The position numbers and the translations under genes were made by a program. The notes under the pieces were generated by a model. That model saw nothing but the letters and a program-made list of their open reading frames with translations. It ran no database searches and was not told the DNA's origin. Shown here piece by piece: positions 1-6,238 of a stretch of DNA of 7,337 nt. Every line of letters starts with the position of its first letter. Position 1 is the stretch's first letter. This DNA is from UMGS755 sp045652815 (GTDB lineage: Bacteria > Bacillota > Clostridia > UBA1381 > UBA9506). The stretch is from NCBI GenBank assembly GCA_045652815.1, contig JAZOLH010000043.1, forward strand, positions 1 to 7,337, written 5' to 3'.

Positions 1-681
1 AGTCTTAATGCCACCATTGGCACCCTGACTCTGCCGCCCGAAGAGGAACCCGTGAACTACGAAGGAGCCTCTGAAGAAGATCTGGAAAGATTGCTCGCAT
101 CCGCAAGAGGCGAGCAGATGGAAAGGGAAAGAACCTTGGCACAAATGAACGCGAAGGTGACGGAAGGTTTTTCTGTGGGTCGTAGCGTCAGTGCGGTGGA
201 AAACGATTTGGCGCAAGCGGAAGAACGACATCAGGAACTGTCTGCTCGCTATGAAACCATCGAACTGGCTCGCAAAACGCTGGAAGAATGTAGCGAAGAA
301 TTAAAACAGACCTTTGCGCCTGCTTTAGATGAAAAACTGGGCGCGTTGATTACCCGATTAACAAGGGGCAGATATAAGGAAATCAAAGTGACTGACGATT
401 ACGGTTTGATGATTAAAACTCCCGACGGTCACGAAATTGTGGAAGCAGATTATGTGAGCGCAGGTACATATGACATTTTATACTTTGCATTGCGTATTGC
501 TGTTTTACAAACCTTGTTTGAACAGATTCCCTTGTTGGTTTTAGACGATACCTTCATTCAAATGGATGAAAACCGTCAAAAAGAAGCATTTTCATTATTG
601 TCTGAACCCATAGCGGAGCAGGTGTTATATTTCTCCTGTCATAAGCCATTGGGTGATATACAAGTTAAAACTTTATCTTAA
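1..681 (+). CDS. SMC/Rad50-like AAA ATPase, YhaN/SbcC type, C-terminal part (5' end outside window)
   Basis: The reading frame is open from base 1, so the gene starts upstream; 226 residues are visible. A GTG at 52 lies in frame but has no ribosome binding site, so it is taken as internal. The visible part has a charged, Glu/Lys/Arg-rich helical stretch (about residues 28-112) that looks like the returning arm of a coiled coil. A C-terminal ATPase head follows: an ABC-signature-like VSAGT (about 152-156) followed by YDILYFALRIAV, a Walker B LLVLDDT (178-184), a D-loop MDENR (188-192), and a switch histidine in FSCHK (H214). The Walker A half of the head would be at the unseen N-terminus. LDD instead of LDE in Walker B is usual for the YhaN and Rad50-like groups. 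Such proteins are typically DNA-end or DNA-repair ATPases working with a metallophosphoesterase (SbcD-like) partner, which would be expected upstream. The superfamily call is firm; the exact subfamily is inferred from the signature and Walker B context. Confidence 0.85.
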   Translation, partial: SLNATIGTLTLPPEEEPVNYEGASEEDLERLLASARGEQMERERTLAQMNAKVTEGFSVGRSVSAVENDLAQAEERHQELSARYETIELARKTLEECSEELKQTFAPALDEKLGALITRLTRGRYKEIKVTDDYGLMIKTPDGHEIVEADYVSAGTYDILYFALRIAVLQTLFEQIPLLVLDDTFIQMDENRQKEAFSLLSEPIAEQVLYFSCHKPLGDIQVKTLS

Positions 682-684
682 TAT

Positions 685-691
685 AAAGGAG
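685..691 (+). promoter_or_regulatory. Ribosome binding site of metY
   Basis: AAAGGAG ends 8 bases before the ATG at 700 and begins 3 bases after the stop of the upstream ATPase gene. It supports the metY start. The 18-base gap leaves no room for a separate promoter, T-box or SAM riboswitch. Confidence 0.85.
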
Positions 692-699
692 ACCTAACA

Positions 700-1962
700 A
701 TGAGAGACGAAACTAAATGCCTGCATGCAGGCTATTCCCCGAAAAACACAGAACCCCGCGTTGTGCCCATCGTGCAGAGCACAACTTACGTGTATGACTC
801 CACAGCAGAAGTGGCATCCGTTTTTGATGAACCCACAAAATCCTTAATCTATTCCCGTTTTGCAAATCCTACCGTTATGGCGGTTGAAAACAAGATTGCA
901 GAACTGGAAGGCGGCGTTGGTGCAATGTGTACCACCTCCGGTCAGGCGGCAAACCTCTTGGCAATTTTAAATATTGCCAAAGCGGGTGACAGCATTGTCA
1001 GCACCGGTGAAATCTATGGCGGTACCGTGAATCTGTTTGCCTTTACCTTAAAGAAACTGGGCATCGAATGCATCTTTGTTGACCAGTCTGCCAGCGATGA
1101 AGAAATCGCAAAAGCGTTCAAACCCAACACCAAGGCTATGTTTGGCGAAACTATTGCAAACCCTGCGCTGAGCGTTTTAGACATTGAACGTATGGCGCGC
1201 ATTGCTCATGACCATGGCGTGCCCCTTATCATTGACAACACCTTTGCAACACCGATTTTCTGCAAACCCTTTGACTTCGGTGCTGACATTGTAACACATT
1301 CCACCACCAAATATATGGATGGTCACGCTGTTCAGGTTGGTGGCGTTATTGTTGATAGCGGTAAATTCAACTGGGCAAACGGTAACTTCCCCGAACTGAC
1401 CGAGCCCGATGAATCCTATCACGGTATTTCTTACACCGAAACCTATGGCGCGGCGGCTTACATCATCAAAGCAAGAATGCAGCTGATGCGTGACTTTGGC
1501 GTGTACCCTGCGGCACACTCTGCATTCTTACTCAATATGGGTCTTGAAACTCTGCACGTTCGTATGGCTCGCTACTACGAAAATGCTATGAAAGTGGCAG
1601 AATTTTTGCAGGCACACGATAAAGTGGAAAGCATTGTGTACCCCGGTCTGCCCACCGATAAAAACTATGCGCTGGCGCAGAAATATCTGAAAGGTTGCTG
1701 CGGCGTTATCTCTGTTGAAATTAAAGGAGGTAAGGAAGCAGGTATCCGCTTTATGGATTCATTGAAACTGGCTTCTAATGAAGTACACGTTGCTGATATC
1801 CGTACTTGCGTTCTGCATCCCGCCAGCGAAACCCATCGCCAGCTTACTGAAGAACAGCTGGTTGCAGCCGGCATTGGTCCCGGTATGGTTCGTCTGTCTG
1901 TTGGTCTTGAAAATGTAGATGACATTATTGAAGATTTAAGACAGGCTTTAGCACAAGTTTAA
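700..1962 (+). CDS. metY: O-acetylhomoserine sulfhydrylase family enzyme (PLP-dependent, Cys/Met metabolism)
   Basis: This 420-residue protein is a complete fold-type I PLP enzyme of the Cys/Met metabolism family, close to the usual MetY length of about 420-430. It probably joins O-acetylhomoserine and sulfide to give homocysteine in the cytoplasm, the direct-sulfhydrylation route to methionine. Visible motifs are YSRFANPT (51-58, cofactor phosphate contact from the neighbouring subunit), TSGQAA (79-84), YGGT (106-109), the cofactor-ring aspartate D179 in IIDNTFATP, and the Schiff-base lysine K204 in HSTTKYMDGH. TSGQAA and the segment around 223-245 (KFNWANGNFPELTEPD, then SYHG) resemble MetY more than methionine gamma-lyase or cystathionine gamma-synthase, but a lyase side activity cannot be excluded. 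After the lysine the sequence is GHAVQVGG, where MetY commonly has GHGTSIGG. The start is supported by AAAGGAG at 685-691. The gene lies 18 bases after the ATPase gene and is probably co-transcribed with it. Confidence 0.9.
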   Translation: MRDETKCLHAGYSPKNTEPRVVPIVQSTTYVYDSTAEVASVFDEPTKSLIYSRFANPTVMAVENKIAELEGGVGAMCTTSGQAANLLAILNIAKAGDSIVSTGEIYGGTVNLFAFTLKKLGIECIFVDQSASDEEIAKAFKPNTKAMFGETIANPALSVLDIERMARIAHDHGVPLIIDNTFATPIFCKPFDFGADIVTHSTTKYMDGHAVQVGGVIVDSGKFNWANGNFPELTEPDESYHGISYTETYGAAAYIIKARMQLMRDFGVYPAAHSAFLLNMGLETLHVRMARYYENAMKVAEFLQAHDKVESIVYPGLPTDKNYALAQKYLKGCCGVISVEIKGGKEAGIRFMDSLKLASNEVHVADIRTCVLHPASETHRQLTEEQLVAAGIGPGMVRLSVGLENVDDIIEDLRQALAQV

Positions 1963-1972
1963 TGATACAAAC

Positions 1973-2002
1973 GAATAGGAGAGGGAAGTCCCTCTCCTAT
2001 TC
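1973..2002 (+). promoter_or_regulatory. Perfect 13-bp stem-loop in the lon leader
   Basis: GAATAGGAGAGGG (1973-1985) and CCCTCTCCTATTC (1990-2002) are exact reverse complements around the 4-base loop AAGT (1986-1989). The stem ends one base before the lon ribosome binding site. It is not a standard intrinsic terminator: the TTTTT run (2009-2013) is separated from the stem by CGGAGG. It may act as a weak or read-through terminator after metY, a transcript-stabilising or processing site, or a translation-modulating element. CTCC (1994-1997) in the right arm can alternatively pair with GGAG (2004-2007) of the ribosome binding site. The structure is read directly from the sequence; its function is inference. 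Confidence 0.7.
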
Positions 2003-2003
2003 C

Positions 2004-2008
2004 GGAGG
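2004..2008 (+). promoter_or_regulatory. Ribosome binding site of lon
   Basis: GGAGG ends 5 bases before the ATG at 2014, followed by five T residues. It fixes the lon start and lies directly against the preceding 13-bp stem-loop. Confidence 0.85.
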
Positions 2009-2013
2009 TTTTT

Positions 2014-4347
2014 ATGAGTCAGGTTACTATTAAAAGAGCCACCACGCTGCCTATGATTGTTACACGCGGCCTTGTGGTGTTCCCGAAAACATTAATGCAT
2101 TTTGATTTGGCAAGAGAACGTTCGGTTCTGGCACTGGAAGAGGCCATGGAGAACAACCAAACGATTTTTCTTTCCATGCAAAAAGATATTATGATTGAAG
2201 TACCCGAGCAGGAAGATATCGAGAGCGTGGGTACTGTTTGCCGCGTGAAGCAGGTTGTCAAAATGCCCGGCGGTATGGTCCGTGTTTTAGTAGAGGGTAT
2301 TTATCGTGCGGAAATCTGCGAATTTTTGCAAGAACATCCCTTTGTATCCGTTTTGGTTGAAGAACTTTCATCCGAGGCAGAAGGGGATGTTTCTCCGCTT
2401 TTGGTGGAGGCGCTTCGTCGTCGCTTAATTCAGGAATTTGAAAACTACAGCGCAGGTAACCATAAGGTGAATGCCGAAACAATGGCATCCCTTTCCCAAA
2501 CCAAGAACCCTGCGGAATTGTGTGATACCATCTGTGGAAACATTCAGTTGGAACTCACTGACAAACAAGCGGTTCTGTCAACCGAAAGTTTGACAGAACG
2601 TATGGAAATGCTGATTAAAATTTTGGTGCAGGAAACCGAAATTTTAAACATAGATAATGAAATTAACCGCAAGGTTAAAAAACAAATGGACCAGAATCAG
2701 AAAGAATATTTCCTTCGTGAACAAATGAAGGTGATTCAGGATGAGCTGGGCGATAAGGATGGCGTTGGTCTTGAAATTAAGGAATATAAAGAAAAGTTAA
2801 AAGCACTTAATGTTCCTGAATCTGTAATGAAAAAGTGCGAATCCGAACTGGATAAATTAACAAAAATGCAGTTTGGCAACCCCGAAGCAGGCGTGATTCG
2901 TAACTATGTGAGCTGGATTTGTGACCTGCCCTGGAACAAACGCACAGAAGAAACCATTTGCCTCGAGCGAGCATCCGAGATTTTAGAGCGTGACCATTAC
3001 GGACTTTCCAAGGTGAAAGAACGTATTTTGGAATATTTAGCTGTTAAGAAAATGACGGGCACACTCTCCGGCCCCGTTCTTTGTTTGGTGGGTCCTCCGG
3101 GTGTTGGTAAAACCTCTATTGCCCGCAGTGTTGCCGAAAGTTTAGGTCGTAACTATGTTCGCATTTCTTTGGGCGGCGTTCGTGATGAGGCTGACATTCG
3201 CGGTCATAGAAAGACCTACATTGGCGCTATGCCCGGCCGCATCATTCAGGCTATGAAACAGGCAGATTCTGCTAATCCTCTGATGCTTTTAGATGAAATT
3301 GATAAAATGGGCAGCGACTATCGTGGCGACCCGTCTGCAGCACTCTTAGAAGTGCTGGACAGCGAGCAGAACGCCAAGTTTCGCGACCATTATATTGAAG
3401 CGGATTTTGATTTATCCGATGTGTTATTCATCGCCACAGCCAACACGCTGGAAACCGTTCCCAGACCGCTGTTAGACAGAATGGAAGTTGTTGAGATTTC
3501 CAGTTATACCTCTGAAGAAAAACTGCAGATTGCAAAACGCCATCTGCTTCCCAAACAGCGTGCTAAGCACGGACTGACTGCGAAAAACTTCACGATCACC
3601 GATAGTGCTATTCGTGATGTCATTGGTTTTTACACCAAAGAAGCAGGCGTTCGTAACTTAGAACGCAGTATTGCAACTCTCTGCCGCAAAGCCGATCTTA
3701 AAATGGCAAAAGACGGGGCAGAAAAGGTTTCCGTCAGCGGCAAAAATCTGGCAGACTTTTTAGGTGTTCGCAAGTTTACCCACGATACCGTTGGCAGACA
3801 GAATGAAATCGGTGTTGTAACAGGCCTTGCCTGGACACAGGTGGGCGGCGATACCTTGTCTGTTGAAGTGAATATTATGGCAGGTAGCGGCAAAATTGAA
3901 CTGACAGGTCAGCTTGGCGATGTGATGAAAGAATCTGCCCGTGCCGCAGTGAGTTATGTGCGTGCCAATGCGGATAAACTGGGCATTAAAGGTAAGTTCT
4001 ACGAAACCAAGGATATTCATATCCACGTGCCCGAGGGTGCAACCCCTAAAGATGGTCCTTCGGCGGGCATTACCATTGCAACAGCCTTAGTTTCTGCCTT
4101 AACAGGCAAGAAGGTTGACCGTTATGTTGCTATGACAGGTGAAATCACCCTGCGTGGTCGCGTGCTTGCCATTGGCGGCTTAAAGGAAAAAACTTTGGCG
4201 GCCTACAAAGCGGGCATTAAAACTGTTTTGATTCCTGCGGAAAACGAAAAAGATATGCAGGAACTGGAAACCGTTGTGAAAGAAAACCTGCAGATTATTC
4301 CTGTGCGTCATATGGATGATGTACTTAAAATTGCACTTTGTAAGTGA
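2014..4347 (+). CDS. lon: ATP-dependent protease La (LonA)
   Basis: This 777-residue protein is a full-length LonA, the cytoplasmic hexameric AAA+ serine protease that degrades misfolded and selected regulatory proteins. Domains in order: N-terminal substrate-binding LON domain (about 10-205, starting TLPMIVTRGLVVFP), a helical coiled region (about 205-305), the AAA+ module and the protease domain (about 590-777). AAA+ motifs are Walker A GPPGVGKT (360-367), Walker B LMLLDEID (423-430), sensor-1 ATAN (474-477), the arginine finger in LLDRME (R489) and sensor-2 in GVRNLE (R547). The catalytic dyad is S683 in KDGPSAG and K726 in GGLKEK; the 43-residue spacing matches E. coli Ser679/Lys722. No key residue is missing. 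lon followed directly by engB is the arrangement in Bacillus subtilis (lonA-ysxC), but the upstream neighbour here is metY instead of clpX or lonB. No CIRCE or CtsR-type heat-shock operator is visible upstream; the leader carries a 13-bp stem-loop instead. Confidence 0.98.
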   Translation: MSQVTIKRATTLPMIVTRGLVVFPKTLMHFDLARERSVLALEEAMENNQTIFLSMQKDIMIEVPEQEDIESVGTVCRVKQVVKMPGGMVRVLVEGIYRAEICEFLQEHPFVSVLVEELSSEAEGDVSPLLVEALRRRLIQEFENYSAGNHKVNAETMASLSQTKNPAELCDTICGNIQLELTDKQAVLSTESLTERMEMLIKILVQETEILNIDNEINRKVKKQMDQNQKEYFLREQMKVIQDELGDKDGVGLEIKEYKEKLKALNVPESVMKKCESELDKLTKMQFGNPEAGVIRNYVSWICDLPWNKRTEETICLERASEILERDHYGLSKVKERILEYLAVKKMTGTLSGPVLCLVGPPGVGKTSIARSVAESLGRNYVRISLGGVRDEADIRGHRKTYIGAMPGRIIQAMKQADSANPLMLLDEIDKMGSDYRGDPSAALLEVLDSEQNAKFRDHYIEADFDLSDVLFIATANTLETVPRPLLDRMEVVEISSYTSEEKLQIAKRHLLPKQRAKHGLTAKNFTITDSAIRDVIGFYTKEAGVRNLERSIATLCRKADLKMAKDGAEKVSVSGKNLADFLGVRKFTHDTVGRQNEIGVVTGLAWTQVGGDTLSVEVNIMAGSGKIELTGQLGDVMKESARAAVSYVRANADKLGIKGKFYETKDIHIHVPEGATPKDGPSAGITIATALVSALTGKKVDRYVAMTGEITLRGRVLAIGGLKEKTLAAYKAGIKTVLIPAENEKDMQELETVVKENLQIIPVRHMDDVLKIALCK
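2572..2599 (+). repeat. Perfect 10-bp inverted repeat inside the lon coding sequence
   Basis: GTTCTGTCAA (2572-2581) and TTGACAGAAC (2590-2599) are exact reverse complements separated by 8 bases, CCGAAAGT. Inside that spacer, C2583 and G2588 can close a GAAA loop of the GNRA type, with a C-U mismatch between the two helices. It covers lon codons for about residues 187-196, at the end of the N-terminal domain. The repeat is certain as sequence; any role as an RNA structure is unproven. Confidence 0.6.
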
Positions 4348-4349
4348 GG
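4346..4349 (+). promoter_or_regulatory. Ribosome binding site of engB overlapping the lon stop
   Basis: GAGG overlaps the last two bases of the lon TGA stop and sits 7 bases before the engB ATG at 4357. It is a modest site, so ribosomes finishing lon probably help load engB (translational coupling, inferred). Confidence 0.65.
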
Positions 4350-4356
4350 CCTTTTT

Positions 4357-4962
4357 ATGAAAGTAAATGTGCATAACGTAAAACTTTTGATTTCTGCGGT
4401 GCGTCAGCACCAATATCCCAACACCAGTATGCCCGAAATTGCACTGGCAGGACGCTCTAATGTGGGTAAATCTTCCTTGATTAACAAGGTGTTAAACCGC
4501 AAGAGTCTGGCACGCGTCAGTGGCACACCGGGTAAAACCATCACCATTAACTTTTACAATGTAGATGATAAACTGATGCTGGTTGACCTGCCGGGCTATG
4601 GCTATGCGGCGCGCTCTAAAAGCGAGGTTGAATCCTGGGGCAAGATGATTAACGACTATTTAGAGGGTCGCCCTCAGCTTTGTCAGGTGATTCAGTTGGT
4701 GGATTCCCGCCACAAGCCCAGTCGTGAGGATATTGCCATGCAGGAATGGATTCAGGATTGTTGTGAATATTCTGTTGTTATCGCCACCAAAAGCGATAAA
4801 CTCAGCAAAAAGCAACTGGCTGAAAACTTAGATATGATTGCAGACGCTCTATCTCTCAGAGATGGCGACATTTTGATTCCTTTTTCCGTTAAAGATAATC
4901 AAAGTGCGGAAGATTTTTGGGAATATGTGTATGGATGCGTACTGGATGAGGAGGAAGAATAA
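4357..4962 (+). CDS. engB: Ribosome biogenesis GTPase EngB (YsxC/YihA)
   Basis: This 201-residue protein has the normal length of the EngB/YsxC/YihA family, Era-like GTPases that act late in assembly of the large ribosomal subunit and are essential in many bacteria. G motifs in order: G1 GRSNVGKSS (32-40); switch-I/G2 region SGTPGKTITINFY (55-67) with T61; G3 DLPG (77-80) followed by the family-typical YGYA; G4 TKSD (144-147). The G5 area reads FSVKD (176-180), where relatives usually have FSS. A short acidic tail (DEEEE) closes the protein. The gene follows lon after 9 bases, as lonA-ysxC does in Bacillus subtilis. The ATG at 4357 is the natural start because it gives the usual N-terminal strand ahead of the PEIALAGRSNVGKS core. 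Confidence 0.97.
   Translation: MKVNVHNVKLLISAVRQHQYPNTSMPEIALAGRSNVGKSSLINKVLNRKSLARVSGTPGKTITINFYNVDDKLMLVDLPGYGYAARSKSEVESWGKMINDYLEGRPQLCQVIQLVDSRHKPSREDIAMQEWIQDCCEYSVVIATKSDKLSKKQLAENLDMIADALSLRDGDILIPFSVKDNQSAEDFWEYVYGCVLDEEEE
4948..4954 (+). promoter_or_regulatory. Ribosome binding site of the FAH-family gene, encoded within the engB tail
   Basis: GAGGAGG ends 8 bases before the ATG at 4963 and is formed by the codons for the acidic C-terminus of EngB. The engB stop (4960-4962) and the next start codon are directly adjacent with no base between, which suggests translational coupling. Confidence 0.8.
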
Positions 4963-5715
4963 ATGAAAATTCTTCGTTATACAAAAGATGGCATCACTTC
5001 TTACGGTGTTTTGAAAGATGATGCGGTTTATAAAATTGATGGCGATGTGTATGGTGACTTTGCTGTGGCAGAGGCGGGCGTACCGTTTTCTTCTGTAAAA
5101 GTGGAAGTGCCCTGTGAGCCCACCAAAATTGTGGCAGTGGGCTTAAATTACAGCGACCACGCCAAAGAATTCGGCGGCGAGCAACTGCCTGACCCCATTT
5201 TGTTTTTAAAACCCACCACATCCCTTTTGCCCGATGGCGGCACTATCATCCGTCCGCAGAATTCCGAGCGTGTGGACTATGAGGCAGAACTTTGTGTGGT
5301 TATCGGCAAAACTGCGAAAAACGTATCAAAGGAAGAAGCCGCTGATTATATTTTGGGTTATACCTGCGCTAACGATGTAACCGCCCGTGATTTGCAGAAA
5401 AAAGACGGGCAGTGGACGCGTGGCAAGGGCTTTGACACTTTTTGTCCCGTTGGTCCTTGGATTGAAACGGACATTTGCCCTGATAAGCTTGATATTTCCC
5501 TGACGCTGAATGATGAAATCAAACAGCAGGGCAACACAAATATGATGATGTTTAATACCGCAGAACTTGTGAGTTACATTTCAGGCATTATGACGCTGCT
5601 CCCCGGCGATGTGGTTATCACGGGAACGCCTGCGGGCATTGGTCCGATGGTAGAGGGCGACAGAGTCTGTGTGAATATCGAAGGTATCGGAACACTGACA
5701 AACTATGTTAAATAG
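4963..5715 (+). CDS. Fumarylacetoacetate hydrolase superfamily protein, FAHD1-like
   Basis: This 250-residue protein has a short N-terminal domain (about 1-50) and a complete FAH catalytic domain (about 53-250). The metal-binding acidic residues are E107 and E109 (DYEAELCVVIGK) and D138 (ANDVTARDLQ). K155 (RGKGFDTFCPVGPW) and the GTPAGIG loop (221-227) complete the site. The lid pair H66 and E69 (NYSDHAKEF) corresponds to the His-Glu pair of human FAHD1, so the chemistry is likely C-C bond cleavage of an acylpyruvate or decarboxylation of oxaloacetate. Other bacterial members act on aromatic-degradation intermediates, but no such genes are near. The true substrate cannot be read from the sequence. 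The start directly abuts the engB stop, and the ribosome binding site lies within engB. Family assignment is very secure; the substrate is open. Confidence 0.93.
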   Translation: MKILRYTKDGITSYGVLKDDAVYKIDGDVYGDFAVAEAGVPFSSVKVEVPCEPTKIVAVGLNYSDHAKEFGGEQLPDPILFLKPTTSLLPDGGTIIRPQNSERVDYEAELCVVIGKTAKNVSKEEAADYILGYTCANDVTARDLQKKDGQWTRGKGFDTFCPVGPWIETDICPDKLDISLTLNDEIKQQGNTNMMMFNTAELVSYISGIMTLLPGDVVITGTPAGIGPMVEGDRVCVNIEGIGTLTNYVK

Positions 5716-5721
5716 TGGAAG

Positions 5722-5726
5722 AAGGT
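5722..5726 (+). promoter_or_regulatory. Ribosome binding site that favours a TTG start for trmL
   Basis: AAGGT, within the purine-rich stretch 5719-5728, lies 8 bases before TTG at 5735 but 14 bases before the in-frame ATG at 5741. The spacing favours TTG. Confidence 0.6.
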
Positions 5727-5734
5727 AGAAAACT

Positions 5735-6226
5735 TTGGCTATGAATATCGTGCTGGTGGAGCCGGAAATTCCCCAGAACACAGGCAACATTGCCCGCACC
5801 TGCAAAGCAACGGGCAGTGTGTTACATATTGTAAAACCAATGGGCTTTACCATTGATGATAAAAAATTAAAGCGAGCAGGGCTTGACTATTGGCATGAAC
5901 TGGACATTCGTTACTATGAAAATTTAGACGATTTCTTTTCTAAATGCCAAGGCACATTCCATTTTTGCTCAACCAAGGCAAAAAAACGCCATTCAGATGC
6001 AACGTTTTCCGATGGAGACTATCTTGTGTTCGGTAAGGAAACAAAAGGTCTTCCCGAGGATTTGCTCCACGACCGTTATGATGAATGTGTCCGCATTCCC
6101 ATGCTCCCTGACATTCGCTCGCTGAATTTATCCAATGCGGTTGCGATTGTGCTCTATGAAGCCCTCCGTCAGCTTGATTATGCTGATATGGAGAGCATCG
6201 GGCACTTAACCCAGTATGAGGATTAA
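5735..6226 (+). CDS. trmL: tRNA (cytidine/uridine-34 2'-O)-methyltransferase TrmL (SPOUT class)
   Basis: This 163-residue protein is a compact SPOUT (trefoil-knot) methyltransferase of the TrmL/CspR type. In E. coli TrmL uses S-adenosylmethionine to 2'-O-methylate the wobble nucleotide 34 of tRNA-Leu isoacceptors. Visible motifs: N-terminal EPEIPQNTGNIARTC (9-23), HIVKPMGF (31-38), KLKRAGLDYW (44-53), the knot-loop FGKETKGLP (99-107), and IPMLPDIRSLNLSNAVAI (121-138), which forms the cofactor pocket. The length is normal for the family. Start choice: TTG at 5735 gives MAMNIVLVEPEIP, matching the MALxIVLYQPEIP start I recall for Bacillus CspR, and is well spaced from AAGGT. ATG at 5741 would lose only two residues, and the product would still be complete. 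It lies 19 bases after the FAH-family gene and 12 before xseB. Confidence 0.95.
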   Translation: MAMNIVLVEPEIPQNTGNIARTCKATGSVLHIVKPMGFTIDDKKLKRAGLDYWHELDIRYYENLDDFFSKCQGTFHFCSTKAKKRHSDATFSDGDYLVFGKETKGLPEDLLHDRYDECVRIPMLPDIRSLNLSNAVAIVLYEALRQLDYADMESIGHLTQYED

Positions 6227-6231
6227 AGGAG
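6225..6231 (+). promoter_or_regulatory. Ribosome binding site of xseB overlapping the trmL stop
   Basis: AAAGGAG begins within the trmL TAA stop (6224-6226) and ends 7 bases before the ATG at 6239. It is a strong, well-spaced site. Confidence 0.8.
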
Positions 6232-6238
6232 AACAACT

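Noticed and set aside
52..54. GTG at 52 as the true start of the ATPase gene
   Set aside because: No ribosome binding site precedes it, the frame is open to the window edge, and a head domain without its Walker A half would be incomplete.
1177..1518. Open antisense frame of 113 codons within metY
   Set aside because: It lies fully opposite a well-supported gene, has no ribosome binding site or recognisable domain, and its composition is that of an antisense shadow.
1723..1731. Strong SD-like AAAGGAGGT inside metY
   Set aside because: It encodes the Lys-Gly-Gly segment of MetY, and the nearest in-frame-or-not ATG (1753) is too far downstream to be an internal start. It may slow ribosomes but is not evidence of a gene.
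1938..1969. Possible lon promoter at the metY end (AAGACA, then GATACA)
   Set aside because: Both boxes are poor matches and the spacer is 20 bases; not enough to call.
1973..2013. Stem-loop plus TTTTT as a standard intrinsic terminator of metY
   Set aside because: Six bases (CGGAGG) separate the stem from the T run, and the T run lies in the lon ribosome-binding spacer. It is kept only as a stem-loop of uncertain role.
2590..2621. Possible internal lon promoter: perfect TTGACA (2590-2595) and TAAAAT (2616-2621)
   Set aside because: The spacer is 20 bases instead of about 17, and TTGACA is already accounted for as one arm of the coding-region inverted repeat.
4850..4863. Short hairpin ATCTC-TCA-GAGAT in engB
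   Set aside because: Only 5 perfect pairs before a wobble, no T run directly after it, inside coding sequence; such short repeats are expected by chance.
5940..6236. Open antisense frame of 98 codons within trmL
   Set aside because: It is opposite trmL, which has clear SPOUT motifs; the antisense product shows no family resemblance.
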